This document shows, piece after piece, positions 51,274 through 60,455 of a stretch of DNA of 64,000 nt; the first letter of the stretch is position 1, and each line of letters opens with the position of its first letter. The position numbers and the translations under genes are program-made. The notes beneath the pieces are model-generated. The model was not told where the DNA came from, ran no database searches, and saw only the letters and a list, made by a program, of their open reading frames with translations. The stretch is from CAWIJK01 sp963836375 (lineage in GTDB: Bacteria; Actinomycetota; Acidimicrobiia; Acidimicrobiales; RAAP-2), in the NCBI GenBank assembly GCA_963836375.1, contig CAWIJK010000001.1, positions 62,001 through 126,000 on the forward strand. Direction: 5' to 3'.

Positions 51274-51459
51274 GTGGGAAAACTCCTGCGCATCCTGATC
51301 CTGGCGGCGGTCCTAGCCGGCCTCGGCGTCGTCGTCCGCCGTCTGCTGGCCGAGCGGGCCCCCGCTCACGGGCTGAACGGGTCGGGACCCAGGCTCGGCA
51401 GCTTCGACACCTGGCCCCCGGTCCTGAAGAAGACCGAGTCCTCCCAGCCCGCCGGCTGA
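51274..51459 (+). CDS. Small single-pass membrane protein
   Basis: A 61-aa protein (GTG 51274; GTG 51265 possible). It starts MGKLLRILILAAVLAGLGVVVRRLLAE, a basic-flanked hydrophobic helix, and ends in a short polar tail containing SFDTWPPVLKKTE. Such proteins are frequent in actinobacteria. It converges with serA. Confidence 0.6.
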   Translation: MGKLLRILILAAVLAGLGVVVRRLLAERAPAHGLNGSGPRLGSFDTWPPVLKKTESSQPAG

Positions 51460-51501
51460 TCGCCGTCGGGCCCCGGACGGGCGCCCCGCCTGACGGGGCG
51501 C

Positions 51502-53074
51502 TCAGAGGCTGACCCGGTGCAGGTCGAGGATCCCCTCGTCGGCCCGCAGCCGGCCCAGGGCCTCGTCGGGCACCGGGCGGTCGCAGGTGAGCACCATGAG
51601 CGCCGTGCCTGCCTCGCGGCTCGGACCCACGGCCATCGAGGAGATCGAGAGGCCGGCGTCGCCCAGGACCACGCCCACCACCCCGATCATCCCGGGCCGG
51701 TCGTCGTTGCGGACCACCAGCATGTGCGCCGACGGAGGGACCTCGAGCGTCGTGGTCGTCGACCATCACCACCCGGGGCTCGACCCGCACGCCGGCCCCG
51801 GTGAGGGTGCCGGCCACGGCATGGGTGCCCGAGCGCAGGGTGATGAGGCTCTTGTAGTCGTGCGAGGTCACCGTCGAGGTCTCGCGTACCTCGAGGCCGC
51901 GTTGGTCGGCCAGTTGGGGGGCGTTGACGTAGGAGACCGGCTCCTCGGTCGAACTGGCGAACAGGCCCTTGAGGGCCGACAGGGTGAGGATACCGGTACC
52001 GGTGCCGGCCAGCTCGCCGTGGTACTCGATCTCGAGGCGATCCGGCAGCCCCTCGTGGAGGCAGCCGAAGAACCGTCCCAATTGTTCGGCCAGGCCCATG
52101 AACGGCCGGACGGTCTCGGAGACGTCGGTGGCCGCCACGTTGACGGCGTAGGGGACGAAGTCCCCGGCCAGGGCCAACAGGACCTGCTCGGCGATCGTCA
52201 CCCCAGCCTTGTCCTGGGCCTCGGCCGTCGAGGCGCCGAGATGGGGGCTGACCACTACCGAGTCCAGCTCGAAGAGCGGCGACTCGGTGGTCGGCTCCTT
52301 GGCGAACACGTCCAGGCCGGCGCCCTGGACGGTTCCGGTGCGGATGGCTTCGGCCAGGGCCTCCTCGTCGACGATGCCGCCCCGCCCGGCGTTGATCAGG
52401 CGGAGCCCAGGCTTGGCCTTGGCCAACAGGTCCCGTCCGATCAGCCCCACCGTCTCGGGGGTCTTAACGGCATGGATGGTGACGAAGTCGGCCTCGGCCA
52501 CCAGCTCTTCGAGGGTCCGTAGCTCGACGCTCATGTGCCGGGCCCGGTCGGCCGAGACGTAGGGGTCGTAGGCGATCAGGCGCATCCCGAAGGCGAGGGC
52601 CCGTTGGGCCACCAGGGCGCCGATCCGTCCCAGCCCCACGATCCCGAGGGTCTTGCCGTGGAGCTCGACGCCTTCCCACTTGGAGCGCTCCCACTTGCCC
52701 GCCACCAGTGCGGCGTGGGCCTGGGGGATGTTGCGGGCCTGGGCCAGCATGAGGGCCATCGCCTGCTCGGCGGCCGAGAGGATGTTGGACTGGGGGGCGT
52801 TGACCACCATGACCCCGCGTGCGGTGGCCGCCTCCACGTCGACGTTGTCGAGGCCGATGCCGGCCCGTCCGACCACGATCAAGTCGCCGGCCGCCGCCAG
52901 CAGCTCGGCCGTCACCTGGGTGGCCGAGCGGATGATCAGGGCCTCGGCCCCGCCGATGGTGGCCACCAGCTCCTCGGGGCTCAAACCCTCCTGGACGTCG
53001 ACGTCGTGGCCGGCGGCAGCCAGCTGGTCGAGGCCACGCTGGGCGATCTTCTCGGTTACCAGTACCCGTGCCAC
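51502..53074 (-). CDS. serA: D-3-phosphoglycerate dehydrogenase SerA with an apparent frameshift
   Basis: The first enzyme of serine synthesis, about 524 codons. GTG 53074 begins MARVLVTEKIAQRGLDQL. The catalytic core has VVGRAGIGLDNVDVEAATARGVMVVNAP, GKTLGIVGLGRIGALVAQRAL (NAD binding), INAGRGGIVDEEAL and SPHLGASTAEAQDKAGV; an intervening domain and a C-terminal ACT domain (MLVVRNDDRPGMIGVVGVVLGDAGLSISSM) follow. The ACT domain lies in a different frame, and the shift falls at about 51742-51765, just after VVMVDDHD. One inserted base would restore the joint. A sequencing error or a real lesion are both possible. Confidence 0.92.
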
Positions 53075-53138
53075 AGGCCTGCTCCTCAATCCCCCGCTGC
53101 TGTGTCGGCCCCCGCTGCTGTGTCGGCTCGAGACGTTG

Positions 53139-54383
53139 CTAGTCGCTCTCCGCCTCGCTGAACAACTTGGCCAGCCGGGAGACCCCCTCGGCCAGGTCCT
53201 CGTCCCCGAGGGCGTAGGACATCCGGAAGTACCCCGGTGCCCCGAAGGCCTCGCCGGGGACCACGGCCACCTTGGCCTCACTGATGCACAGCTCGGCCAG
53301 CTCGGCGCTGGTGGCCGGGCGGACGCCCCGGAGCTCGCGGCCGAGCAGGCCCTTCACCGACGGGAAGGCGTAGAAGGCGCCCTCGGGCTCGAGGCACGCG
53401 ACACCGGGGATCTCGTTGAGCATCCGGTGGATGGTGCGCCGGCGCCGGTCGAACGCCTCGCGCATCATGGCCACCGCCCCCAGGTCGCCCGACACCCCGG
53501 CCAGGGCGGCGGCCTGGGACACGTTGGCCACGTTCGAGGTCTCGTGGGACTGGATGTTGGTGGCCGCCGTGATGGCGTCGGCCGGCCCGAGCAGCCAGCC
53601 CACCCGCCAACCGGTCATGGCGTAGGTCTTGGCCACCCCGTTGGCCACCAGGCAACGGTCGGCCAACTCGGGCACCACGACGGGCATCGAGTGGTGTTCG
53701 GCCCCGCCGTAGACGAGGTGCTCGTAGATCTCGTCGGTCAGCACCCAGATGCCGCGCTCGACCGCCCAGCGCCCGATGGCCTCGATCTCGTCCCGCGGGT
53801 ACACCGCACCCGTCGGGTTCGACGGCGACACGAACAAGAGCGCCTTGGTGCGCGGGGTGAGGGCCGCCTCGAGGTCGTCGACCGAGACCCGAAAGCCGGT
53901 CGACTCGTCGGCGTGCACCACGACCGGGACCCCCCCGGCCAGGGCGATCGACTCGGGGTAGGTGGTCCAGTAGGGGGCCGGGACCAACACCTCGTCGCCC
54001 GGGTCACACAGGACGGCGAAGGCATTGGCCACCGCCTGCTTACCCCCGTTGGTCACCAGCACCTGGGAGGCGGCGACCTCGTAGCCCGAGTCCCGCCTGG
54101 TCTTTTCGGCGATGGCCTGACGCAGCTCGGGCAGGCCGCCGGTCGGGGTGTAGTGGTGGTAGGCGGGCCGGCGGCAGGCGGCCACCGCCGCCTCGACGAT
54201 GTGTTCGGGGGTCGGGAAGTCGGGCTCGCCGGCCCCGAAGCCGATCACATGCTCCCCGGCCGCCTGGAGGGCCTTGGCCTTGGCGTCGACGGCCAGGGTG
54301 GCCGACGGGGACACGGCGGCGGCCCGGGCCGAGATCCTCCGCTCGGTGGTGCGGTTTTCCGCTCTGGAGGCCACGAATGCCAT
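53139..54383 (-). CDS. Class I/II pyridoxal-phosphate aminotransferase (aspartate aminotransferase-like)
   Basis: A 414-aa PLP enzyme. RISARAAAVSPSATLAVDAKAKALQAAGEHVIGFGAGEPDFPTPEHIV is the AspC/AspB-like opening, YHHYTPTGGLPELRQAI is the substrate-anchor region, VANGVAKTYAMTGWRVGWLLGP carries the PLP lysine, and EGAFYAFPSVKGLLG the C-terminal arm. It probably makes aspartate or a related amino acid. ATG 54383 (or GTG 54374) lies only 10 nt from the divergent serC start. Confidence 0.92.
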   Translation of the reverse strand: MAFVASRAENRTTERRISARAAAVSPSATLAVDAKAKALQAAGEHVIGFGAGEPDFPTPEHIVEAAVAACRRPAYHHYTPTGGLPELRQAIAEKTRRDSGYEVAASQVLVTNGGKQAVANAFAVLCDPGDEVLVPAPYWTTYPESIALAGGVPVVVHADESTGFRVSVDDLEAALTPRTKALLFVSPSNPTGAVYPRDEIEAIGRWAVERGIWVLTDEIYEHLVYGGAEHHSMPVVVPELADRCLVANGVAKTYAMTGWRVGWLLGPADAITAATNIQSHETSNVANVSQAAALAGVSGDLGAVAMMREAFDRRRRTIHRMLNEIPGVACLEPEGAFYAFPSVKGLLGRELRGVRPATSAELAELCISEAKVAVVPGEAFGAPGYFRMSYALGDEDLAEGVSRLAKLFSEAESD

Positions 54384-54393
54384 TATTCACTAC

Positions 54394-55539
54394 GTGACCG
54401 ACACCCCCGACATCCGGATCCCGGCCAACCTCCTCCCGTCCGACGGGCGCTTCGGCTCCGGGCCCTCCAAGGTCCGACCGGACCAGGTGGCGGGCCTGCT
54501 TAGCGTGGCCGACACCTTCCTCGGCACCAGCCACCGCCAGAAGCCGGTGAAATCGGTCGTGGCCCGGGTCCGGGCGGGGCTGGCCGACCTGTTCAGCCTG
54601 CCCGAGGGCTACGAGGTCCTTCTCGGCAACGGAGGGGCGACGTGTTTCTGGGACGCCGCCACCTTCGGGCTCATCGCCGGGCAGAGCCAGCACCTGAGCT
54701 TCGGTGAGTTCTCCTCCAAGTTCGCCGCCGCCGCCAAGGCGGCCCCCCACCTGAAGGACCCCCAGGTCATCGAGTCCGAGGCCGGGACCCACCCGCTGCC
54801 CGCCGCCGATCCGGCGGTCGACCTCTACGCCCTGACCCACAACGAAACCTCGACCGGGGTGGCCATGGAGATCCGGCGGCCGCCGGGGGCTGCGCTCCCG
54901 GCCGACGGCGGGGGGCTCGTGGCCGTGGACGCCACCTCGGGGGCGGGTGGTCTTCGGGTCGACCCGGCCCAGTTCGACGCCTACTACCTGGCGCCCCAGA
55001 AGTGCTTCGCCAGCGACGGCGGGCTCTGGCTGGCCCTGTGCTCGCCGGCGGCGATCGACCGCATCGAGCAATTGCACGACTCGGGACGCTGGGTGCCGGC
55101 CTTCTTGGACCTCAAGATCGCCCTCGACAACTCGCGGCTGGACCAGACCTACAACACCCCGGCCCTGGCCACCCTGTTCATGCTGGCCGAGCAGCTCGAC
55201 TGGATGCTGGCCGGTGGAGGACTCGAGTGGACGGCCGGACGATGCGACCGTTCAGCCGAGATCCTCTACACCTGGGCCGAGCAGTCCGGCTTCGCCCGGC
55301 CCTTCGTGGCCGAGCCGGGCGACCGGAGCCACGTGGTGGGCACCATCGACTTCGTCGACGCAGTCGACGCGGCCATCGTCGCCGCGGTGCTCAGGGCCAA
55401 TGGCGTGGTCGACACCGAGCCCTACCGAAAGCTCGGCCGCAACCAGCTCCGCATCGCCATGTTCCCGGCCATCGAGCCCGGGGACGTCGCGGCCGTGTGC
55501 GCGTGCATCACCCATGTCGTGGGGGCGATCGCGGACTGA
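54394..55539 (+). CDS. serC: Phosphoserine aminotransferase SerC (actinobacterial type)
   Basis: A 381-aa PLP enzyme for the second step of serine synthesis. RIPANLLPSDGRFGSGPSKVRPDQV is the diagnostic start, FLGTSHRQKPVKSVV, LLGNGGATCFWDAA, and YYLAPQKCFASDGGLWLALCSPAA (PLP lysine in the QK). TYNTPALATLFMLAEQ and a long C-terminus fit the actinobacterial branch. GTG 54394 was chosen as the first start in a family-like context. It stands opposite the aminotransferase and near serA, forming a serine/aspartate cluster. Confidence 0.94.
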   Translation: MTDTPDIRIPANLLPSDGRFGSGPSKVRPDQVAGLLSVADTFLGTSHRQKPVKSVVARVRAGLADLFSLPEGYEVLLGNGGATCFWDAATFGLIAGQSQHLSFGEFSSKFAAAAKAAPHLKDPQVIESEAGTHPLPAADPAVDLYALTHNETSTGVAMEIRRPPGAALPADGGGLVAVDATSGAGGLRVDPAQFDAYYLAPQKCFASDGGLWLALCSPAAIDRIEQLHDSGRWVPAFLDLKIALDNSRLDQTYNTPALATLFMLAEQLDWMLAGGGLEWTAGRCDRSAEILYTWAEQSGFARPFVAEPGDRSHVVGTIDFVDAVDAAIVAAVLRANGVVDTEPYRKLGRNQLRIAMFPAIEPGDVAAVCACITHVVGAIAD

Positions 55540-55575
55540 GGTCCTGAGCGGAGCTTCGGCACCGGCCCGGCGGGG

Positions 55576-56874
55576 TCAACCGGCCGAAGCTTCGCCCACC
55601 CTGCGCTGGGGGGTCGACATCAAGGACGCGACGGGGATCTCGGGGGGCTCCTCGCAGGCCCGCCAGTACGACGTGGTGGCGATCGCCAACCCGCTGAGCG
55701 ACACCAGGACCTGGACGGGCACCGGGAACCAGTGGACGATCGGCGAGTAAATGTCGATCGGGATGGGCACCAGGTAGAAGCCTCCGAGGATCCAGGCGAT
55801 CGTGACCAACCGGATCCTTCCCATGCAGCAGTCAAGCAGCAATAGGGTGACGGCGAGGCAGACCAGGTAGTAGTCGTAGAAATTGACTTCGAAGACGAGC
55901 CGGAGGGCGAGCGCCACCGCCGCCAGCGCGACCAACGGTCCCGGTTCGAGCACGCGGTCGTCCAGCCTTCGGCGACCGTAGATCGCCACCAGCCCGGCGG
56001 CCAGGACCGGCAGCACCCGGGCCACCAGCACCCGCGGGACGTTCGGGAGCTTCGCCAGGTCGACCAACGTTCCCGTTCTGAGCAGGGTCCCCCCGGTACC
56101 CAGCAGATCGCTGAGTGCGACCCGACCGGAGAGCACCACCATCGGAACGGCGAGCACGACAACGATACCGACAACGGCACCGATGAAGCGAAGACGCCCC
56201 CTCGGCGGGACGGCGATGGCCGCCGGAACAGTCACCAAGAGGGCGTACTGCTTGGTCATGAGGGCCAGACCGAACAGGAACCCACCCAGCAGCCACCGCT
56301 TTCGACTGATGGCAGCCAGGCCCCCGAAGATGAAGCCGAGCGTCATGAGGTCCTCGGGGTGGAAGAAGCCGGCCAGCGTGACCGCTACCGGGGGAACGAG
56401 GGCGAGGAGGACCACGCTGATGGCCTCCCAGCCGTTGCGGCCCCTTCCCGCAACTCGCAGGACGGCCACGAAGCCGGCCAACAAGAAGAACCACCCGAAG
56501 AGCCCGACCCACAGGATCCGCTGATGCGTCCAACGGACCTGCCACTCGTTGATGAGGGCACCCATCTGGTGGCACCCGGGGGTGGCGCTCGGGAAGGGTC
56601 GGGTGGCCGGCTCCCCGATCGTCACCACGAAGCCGGCGGCGATCAGGGGGTACACCAAGGGCGCCTGGGTGTTCAGGTCGGGGGGGTACGCGCAATGCGC
56701 GACCCCCTCGGCCAGGGCGTAGGCGGGCACATCGACCTGGTTCGAGTCGCCGGCGTGAGGGCCGCCGAAGATGTACAGCATCCCGAGGAGGACACCGGTG
56801 GCCAGGAGCCAGGCACCGGCGCTGGCAAAAGGTCCGAATGGGCGGTTGGCAAACCTCCGGAGCACCGAGTGCAT
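55576..56874 (-). CDS. Polytopic membrane protein with HPED motif, copy 3
   Basis: A 432-aa membrane protein with about eleven hydrophobic segments. LAGFFHPEDLMTLGFIFGGLAAISRKRW matches the HPED region of copies 1 and 2 in motif and position (about residue 180). The first loop (AGDSNQVDVPAYALAEGVAHCAYPP, TQAPLVYPLIAAGF) differs more. It ends in a short cytosolic tail. Sequence context gives no function. It is transcribed upstream of nothing obvious and converges with serC. Confidence 0.82.
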   Translation of the reverse strand: MHSVLRRFANRPFGPFASAGAWLLATGVLLGMLYIFGGPHAGDSNQVDVPAYALAEGVAHCAYPPDLNTQAPLVYPLIAAGFVVTIGEPATRPFPSATPGCHQMGALINEWQVRWTHQRILWVGLFGWFFLLAGFVAVLRVAGRGRNGWEAISVVLLALVPPVAVTLAGFFHPEDLMTLGFIFGGLAAISRKRWLLGGFLFGLALMTKQYALLVTVPAAIAVPPRGRLRFIGAVVGIVVVLAVPMVVLSGRVALSDLLGTGGTLLRTGTLVDLAKLPNVPRVLVARVLPVLAAGLVAIYGRRRLDDRVLEPGPLVALAAVALALRLVFEVNFYDYYLVCLAVTLLLLDCCMGRIRLVTIAWILGGFYLVPIPIDIYSPIVHWFPVPVQVLVSLSGLAIATTSYWRACEEPPEIPVASLMSTPQRRVGEASAG

Positions 56875-56892
56875 CTGGCGAAGGTAGCCGCC

Positions 56893-57918
56893 TCAGCCCC
56901 CAGAAGCGTCCTGCACCTTCTGTTTGCCCGCCGAGATGAACGGCATCATCGCACGCAGCTCGGCCCCGACCTTCTCGATCTGGTGCTGGCGCCCTTCCTC
57001 CTGGAGCTCCCGGAAGCGATGTCGGCCCGACCGGTTCTCCTCGATCCACTCGGCGGCGAACGAGCCGTCGCGGATCTGGTCCAGGATCCGCTGCATCTCG
57101 GTGCGGACATGCTGGTCGATTACCCGCGGTCCCCGCGTCAGGTCGCCGTACTCGGCCGTGTCCGAGATCGAGTAGCGCATCCCGGCGATGCCTTGCTCGT
57201 ACATGAGGTCGACGATCAGCTTGAGCTCGTGGAGGCACTCGAAGTAGGCGGACTCGGGCTGGTAGCCCGCCTTGACCAGGGTCTCGAAACCCGCGGTCAC
57301 CAGTGAGGTGAGGCCCCCGCAGAGCACGACCTGCTCTCCGAACAGGTCGGTCTCGGTCTCCTCGGCGAAGGTGGTGTCGAGCACCCCGGCCCTGGTGGCC
57401 CCGATGCCGTGGGCGTAGGAGAGGGCCAGCTCGCGGGCCTTGCCGGTGGCGTCCTGGTGCACGGCGATGAGCGAGGGCACCCCTCCCCCCTCGGTGTAGG
57501 TGCGTCGCACCAGGTGACCGGGGCTCTTAGGGGCGACCATGGCCACGTCGACGCCGTCGGGCGGGACGATCTGGCCGAAGCGGATGTTGAACCCGTGGGC
57601 GAACATGAGGGCGTCGCCCTGGTTCAGATGGCGGGCCACCTCGGCGTCGTAGACGGCCTTTTGCTCGGTGTCGGGGAGGAGGATCATGATGACGTCGGCC
57701 TCCTCGGCCGCCTGGGCGACCGAGGTCACCCGGAGCCCCGCCTCCTCGGCCTTGCGCCGGGAACCCGACCCCTCCCGCAGGCCGACCCGGACGTCGACGC
57801 CGGACTCGGACAGGTTGAGGGCGTGGGCGTGGCCCTGGGAGCCGTAGCCCAAGATGGCGACCTTGCGCCCCTGGATCAGACTCGGGTCGGCGTCCTTCTC
57901 GTAGTACAGCGTGGCCAT
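56893..57918 (-). CDS. ilvC: Ketol-acid reductoisomerase IlvC
   Basis: A 341-aa class I enzyme that reduces and isomerises acetolactate/acetohydroxybutyrate with NADPH. VAILGYGSQGHAHALNLSESG is the nucleotide motif, APKSPGHLVRRTYTEGGGVPSLIAVHQDATG and DLFGEQVVLCGGLTSLV the conserved catalytic segments, with the metal-binding Glu/Asp pair in the latter and YFECLHELKLIVDLMYEQG. It is the third gene of ilvB-ilvN-ilvC, 20 nt after ilvN. Confidence 0.96.
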   Translation of the reverse strand: MATLYYEKDADPSLIQGRKVAILGYGSQGHAHALNLSESGVDVRVGLREGSGSRRKAEEAGLRVTSVAQAAEEADVIMILLPDTEQKAVYDAEVARHLNQGDALMFAHGFNIRFGQIVPPDGVDVAMVAPKSPGHLVRRTYTEGGGVPSLIAVHQDATGKARELALSYAHGIGATRAGVLDTTFAEETETDLFGEQVVLCGGLTSLVTAGFETLVKAGYQPESAYFECLHELKLIVDLMYEQGIAGMRYSISDTAEYGDLTRGPRVIDQHVRTEMQRILDQIRDGSFAAEWIEENRSGRHRFRELQEEGRQHQIEKVGAELRAMMPFISAGKQKVQDASGG

Positions 57919-57938
57919 GGTCTCGTCTCCGTCGTCGT

Positions 57939-58502
57939 TCAGCCGGCGGCGCCGGCGATGGGTCTGGGTCGGGCGGGCTCGCGCTCAAGCTTAGGCAGGG
58001 CGACCCGCCCGGTCCGCTGGAGCTCCACCACCTCGTAGTTGTCGAGCAGCCCCTCGAGGTCGTCGATCTTCTCGGGCCGGCCGGCCAACATCACCGTCAG
58101 CTGGTCCCGGCCCACGTTGACCACCTCGCCGCCGAAGACCCCGACAAGCTGGATGACCTGGGAGCGCTCGGTCGGCCCGACGGCCACCGTGGCCAGCAGG
58201 AGCTCGCGCTCGATGGCCTCGGACGGGGCCAGCTGGGAGATCGAGACCACGTTGATCAGCTTGTCGAGCTGCTGGACCACCTGGTCCAGGGGCGCGGACT
58301 CGACGTCGACCACGATGGTGATGCGGCTGAACCGCTCGTCCTCGTCGGTGGGGGCGACGGCCAACGAGTAGATGTTGAAGCCCCTCCGGCTGAAGAGCCC
58401 GGCCACCCGGGAGAGCACCCCGGCCTTGTTCTCGACCAGCACAGAAAGAATGTGGTGGCGCGGGGCGCCCCCCGGGTGCCCGGGGAGTTGGGTCACGCTC
58501 AT
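57939..58502 (-). CDS. ilvN: Acetolactate synthase small (regulatory) subunit IlvN/IlvH
   Basis: A 187-aa regulatory subunit. HHILSVLVENKAGVLSRVAGLFSRRGFNIYSLAVAPTDEDERFSRITIVVD is the N-terminal ACT domain that binds valine; VSISQLAPSEAIERELLLATVAVG and FGGEVVNVGRDQLTVMLAGRPEKIDDLEGLL the C-terminal half. ATG 58502 overlaps the ilvB stop (ATGA). Confidence 0.95.
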   Translation of the reverse strand: MSVTQLPGHPGGAPRHHILSVLVENKAGVLSRVAGLFSRRGFNIYSLAVAPTDEDERFSRITIVVDVESAPLDQVVQQLDKLINVVSISQLAPSEAIERELLLATVAVGPTERSQVIQLVGVFGGEVVNVGRDQLTVMLAGRPEKIDDLEGLLDNYEVVELQRTGRVALPKLEREPARPRPIAGAAG

Positions 58503-60265
58503 CGCGGCCTCCCCTCCTGGTCGGGGTGGACGACGATGGCGTCGTTCGACGCGCCGGCCGGCACCATCGGGAAGACCTTCTCGAAGGCGTCGGTGCGGAA
58601 GTCGATGACGACCGGCCGGTCGTCGATGCCGTTGGCCTTCTCGATCGCCGGAGCGACCTCCTCTGGCGACTCGGCCCGGAGACCGACGCATCCCATGGCC
58701 TCGGCCCATTTGACGTAGTCGGGCAGGTCGGGCGAGAGATAGACCTCCGAATAGCGCTCCTCGTAGAACATCTCCTGCCACTGGCGCACCATGCCGAGAT
58801 AGGCGTTGTTCAGGATCGCCACCTTGACCGGGATCCGCTCGGCCGTGGCCGTCACCAGCTCCTGGGCCGTCATCTGGAAGCAGCCGTCGCCGTCAATGGC
58901 CCAGACCGTCCGGTCCGGCCGGCCGACCTTGGCCCCGACGGCCGCCGGGACGGCGAAGCCCATGGTGCCCGCGCCCCCCGAGTTCACCCAGGTGTAGGGG
59001 TAGTCGAAGCGCCAGTACTGCGAGGCCCACATCTGATGCTGGCCGACGCCGGCCACCACCACCGAGTCGGCCGGCGAGGCGTCGCGGAGGGTCTCGACCA
59101 CCATCTCGGGTTTGATCGCCCCACCTTCGGACTGGCGGTAGTGGAGCGGGTAGCGCTCCTGCCACTCGTGGAGCTGACCCCACCACCCGGCGAGGTCCGG
59201 GCGTTCGGCCGCACGACTACCGGCGGCCGGGGACGAGCCGGCACCCGAGAGCCCCAACGCCTCGAGGGCCGCCAACAGCTCGTCGATGACCAGCCGGCAG
59301 TCACCGGCGATACCCACGTCGGCGGCCCGCACCTTGCCCAGCTCGGCCGGGTCGATGTCGACGTGGATCACTTTGGCCTCGGGGGCGAAGGCGTCGATCT
59401 TCCCGGTGACCCGGTCGTCGAAACGCGAGCCAAGGGCGATCAGGAGGTCGGCCCGCTGCATGGCCGTGACCGCGGTGTAGTTGCCGTGCATCCCGGGCAT
59501 CCCGAGGCAGAGCTCGTGGCTGTCGGGGAAGGCTCCCCGGGCCATGAGGGTGGTGACGACCGGGATGCCGGTCCGCTCGGCCAGCTCGCGCAGTTCGCCG
59601 GCCGCCCGGGCCTTGAGGATGCCGCCCCCGGCGTAGATGACAGGGCGCTCGGCCGCGAGCACCAGCTCGGCTGCGTCCCGCACCCGCTCGGGGTCCCCGG
59701 CGGTCACCGGGTGGTAACCGGGCAGGTCGAGGTCGTCGACCGACGTCGGCCAGTACCACTCCATCGAGGCGTTGGCGATGTCCTTGGGCAGGTCGATCAG
59801 GACCGGTCCCGGTCGCCCGGTGGTGGCCACATAGAAGGCGGCGGCCACGACCCGGGGAATCTCGTCGACGTCTTTGATCAGCCAGTTGTGCTTGGTGATC
59901 CCGTTGGTCACCCCGGTGATGTCGCACTCCTGGAAGGCATCGGTCCCGATGGACTGGGTCGCCACCTGGCCCGAGACCACCACCAGGGGGGTCGAGTCCA
60001 TGTAGGCGTTGGAGAGCGGGGTCACGATGTTGGTCGCCCCCGGCCCGCTCGTCACCATGGCCACGCCCGGACGTCCGGTGACCATGGCGTAGCCCTCGGC
60101 CATGTGGCCCGCCCCCTGTTCGTGGCGGACCAGGATGTGACGGATCGACGAGTCGATGATCGGGTCGTAGACGGGCAGGATGGCCCCGCCGGGGAGGCCG
60201 AACATGACCTCCACCCCCTGCATCTCGAGGCTCTTGATGAGGGCTTGGGCTCCGGTGAGTCGCAT
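58499..60265 (-). CDS. ilvB: Acetolactate synthase large subunit IlvB
   Basis: A 588-aa ThDP- and FAD-dependent enzyme for the first common step of valine, leucine and isoleucine synthesis. FGLPGGAILPVYDPI and RHEQGAGHMAEGYA (catalytic Glu49) mark the N-terminal domain; GIPVVTTLMARGAFPDSHELCLGMPGMHG binds FAD; the C-terminal GDGCFQMTAQELVTATAERIPVKVAILNN holds the ThDP/Mg motif. ATG 60265 has AAGGAAAGC upstream. Direct repeats of AAGGAC precede it. An LVLV leader and attenuator lie 74 nt upstream. Confidence 0.96.
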   Translation of the reverse strand: MRLTGAQALIKSLEMQGVEVMFGLPGGAILPVYDPIIDSSIRHILVRHEQGAGHMAEGYAMVTGRPGVAMVTSGPGATNIVTPLSNAYMDSTPLVVVSGQVATQSIGTDAFQECDITGVTNGITKHNWLIKDVDEIPRVVAAAFYVATTGRPGPVLIDLPKDIANASMEWYWPTSVDDLDLPGYHPVTAGDPERVRDAAELVLAAERPVIYAGGGILKARAAGELRELAERTGIPVVTTLMARGAFPDSHELCLGMPGMHGNYTAVTAMQRADLLIALGSRFDDRVTGKIDAFAPEAKVIHVDIDPAELGKVRAADVGIAGDCRLVIDELLAALEALGLSGAGSSPAAGSRAAERPDLAGWWGQLHEWQERYPLHYRQSEGGAIKPEMVVETLRDASPADSVVVAGVGQHQMWASQYWRFDYPYTWVNSGGAGTMGFAVPAAVGAKVGRPDRTVWAIDGDGCFQMTAQELVTATAERIPVKVAILNNAYLGMVRQWQEMFYEERYSEVYLSPDLPDYVKWAEAMGCVGLRAESPEEVAPAIEKANGIDDRPVVIDFRTDAFEKVFPMVPAGASNDAIVVHPDQEGRPR

Positions 60266-60338
60266 GGCTGCTTTCCTTGTGGTCCTTGTTGTCCTTGGCT
60301 TGTGACGTGGACTTCGCTGTGCTGGCGGGTCGGCTCGG

Positions 60339-60399
60339 AAATTGAAACGACCTCCCGTCTGGGAGGCCGGAGAGCGCGCGAGGGATATCGGTCGCGCGC
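60339..60399 (-). terminator. Attenuator of ilvB-ilvN-ilvC
   Basis: Hairpin 1 (60374-60399) has 8-bp arms GCGCGCGA/TCGCGCGC and starts at the last base of the leader stop codon. Hairpin 2 (60349-60368) is GGCCTCCC/GGGAGGTC with an AGAC loop and is followed on the minus strand by a T-rich stretch (GTTTCAATTT), a weaker intrinsic terminator. It ends 74 nt from the ilvB start. Confidence 0.82.
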
Positions 60400-60446
60400 T
60401 AGCGAACGAGTACCAGGGTGGTGCTGGAGGCGGTGCCGTCAGTCAT
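60399..60446 (-). CDS. Leader peptide MTDGTASSTTLVLVR for ilvBNC attenuation
   Basis: A 15-codon ORF (ATG 60446, TAG) whose codons 11-14 are Leu-Val-Leu-Val. The Leu and Val codons fit control of the common acetolactate pathway. No Shine-Dalgarno is visible; the ATG is 9 nt after the predicted -10, so leaderless translation is likely. Too short for routine gene calling. Confidence 0.86.
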   Translation of the reverse strand: MTDGTASSTTLVLVR

Positions 60447-60455
60447 TGCCCGCTT

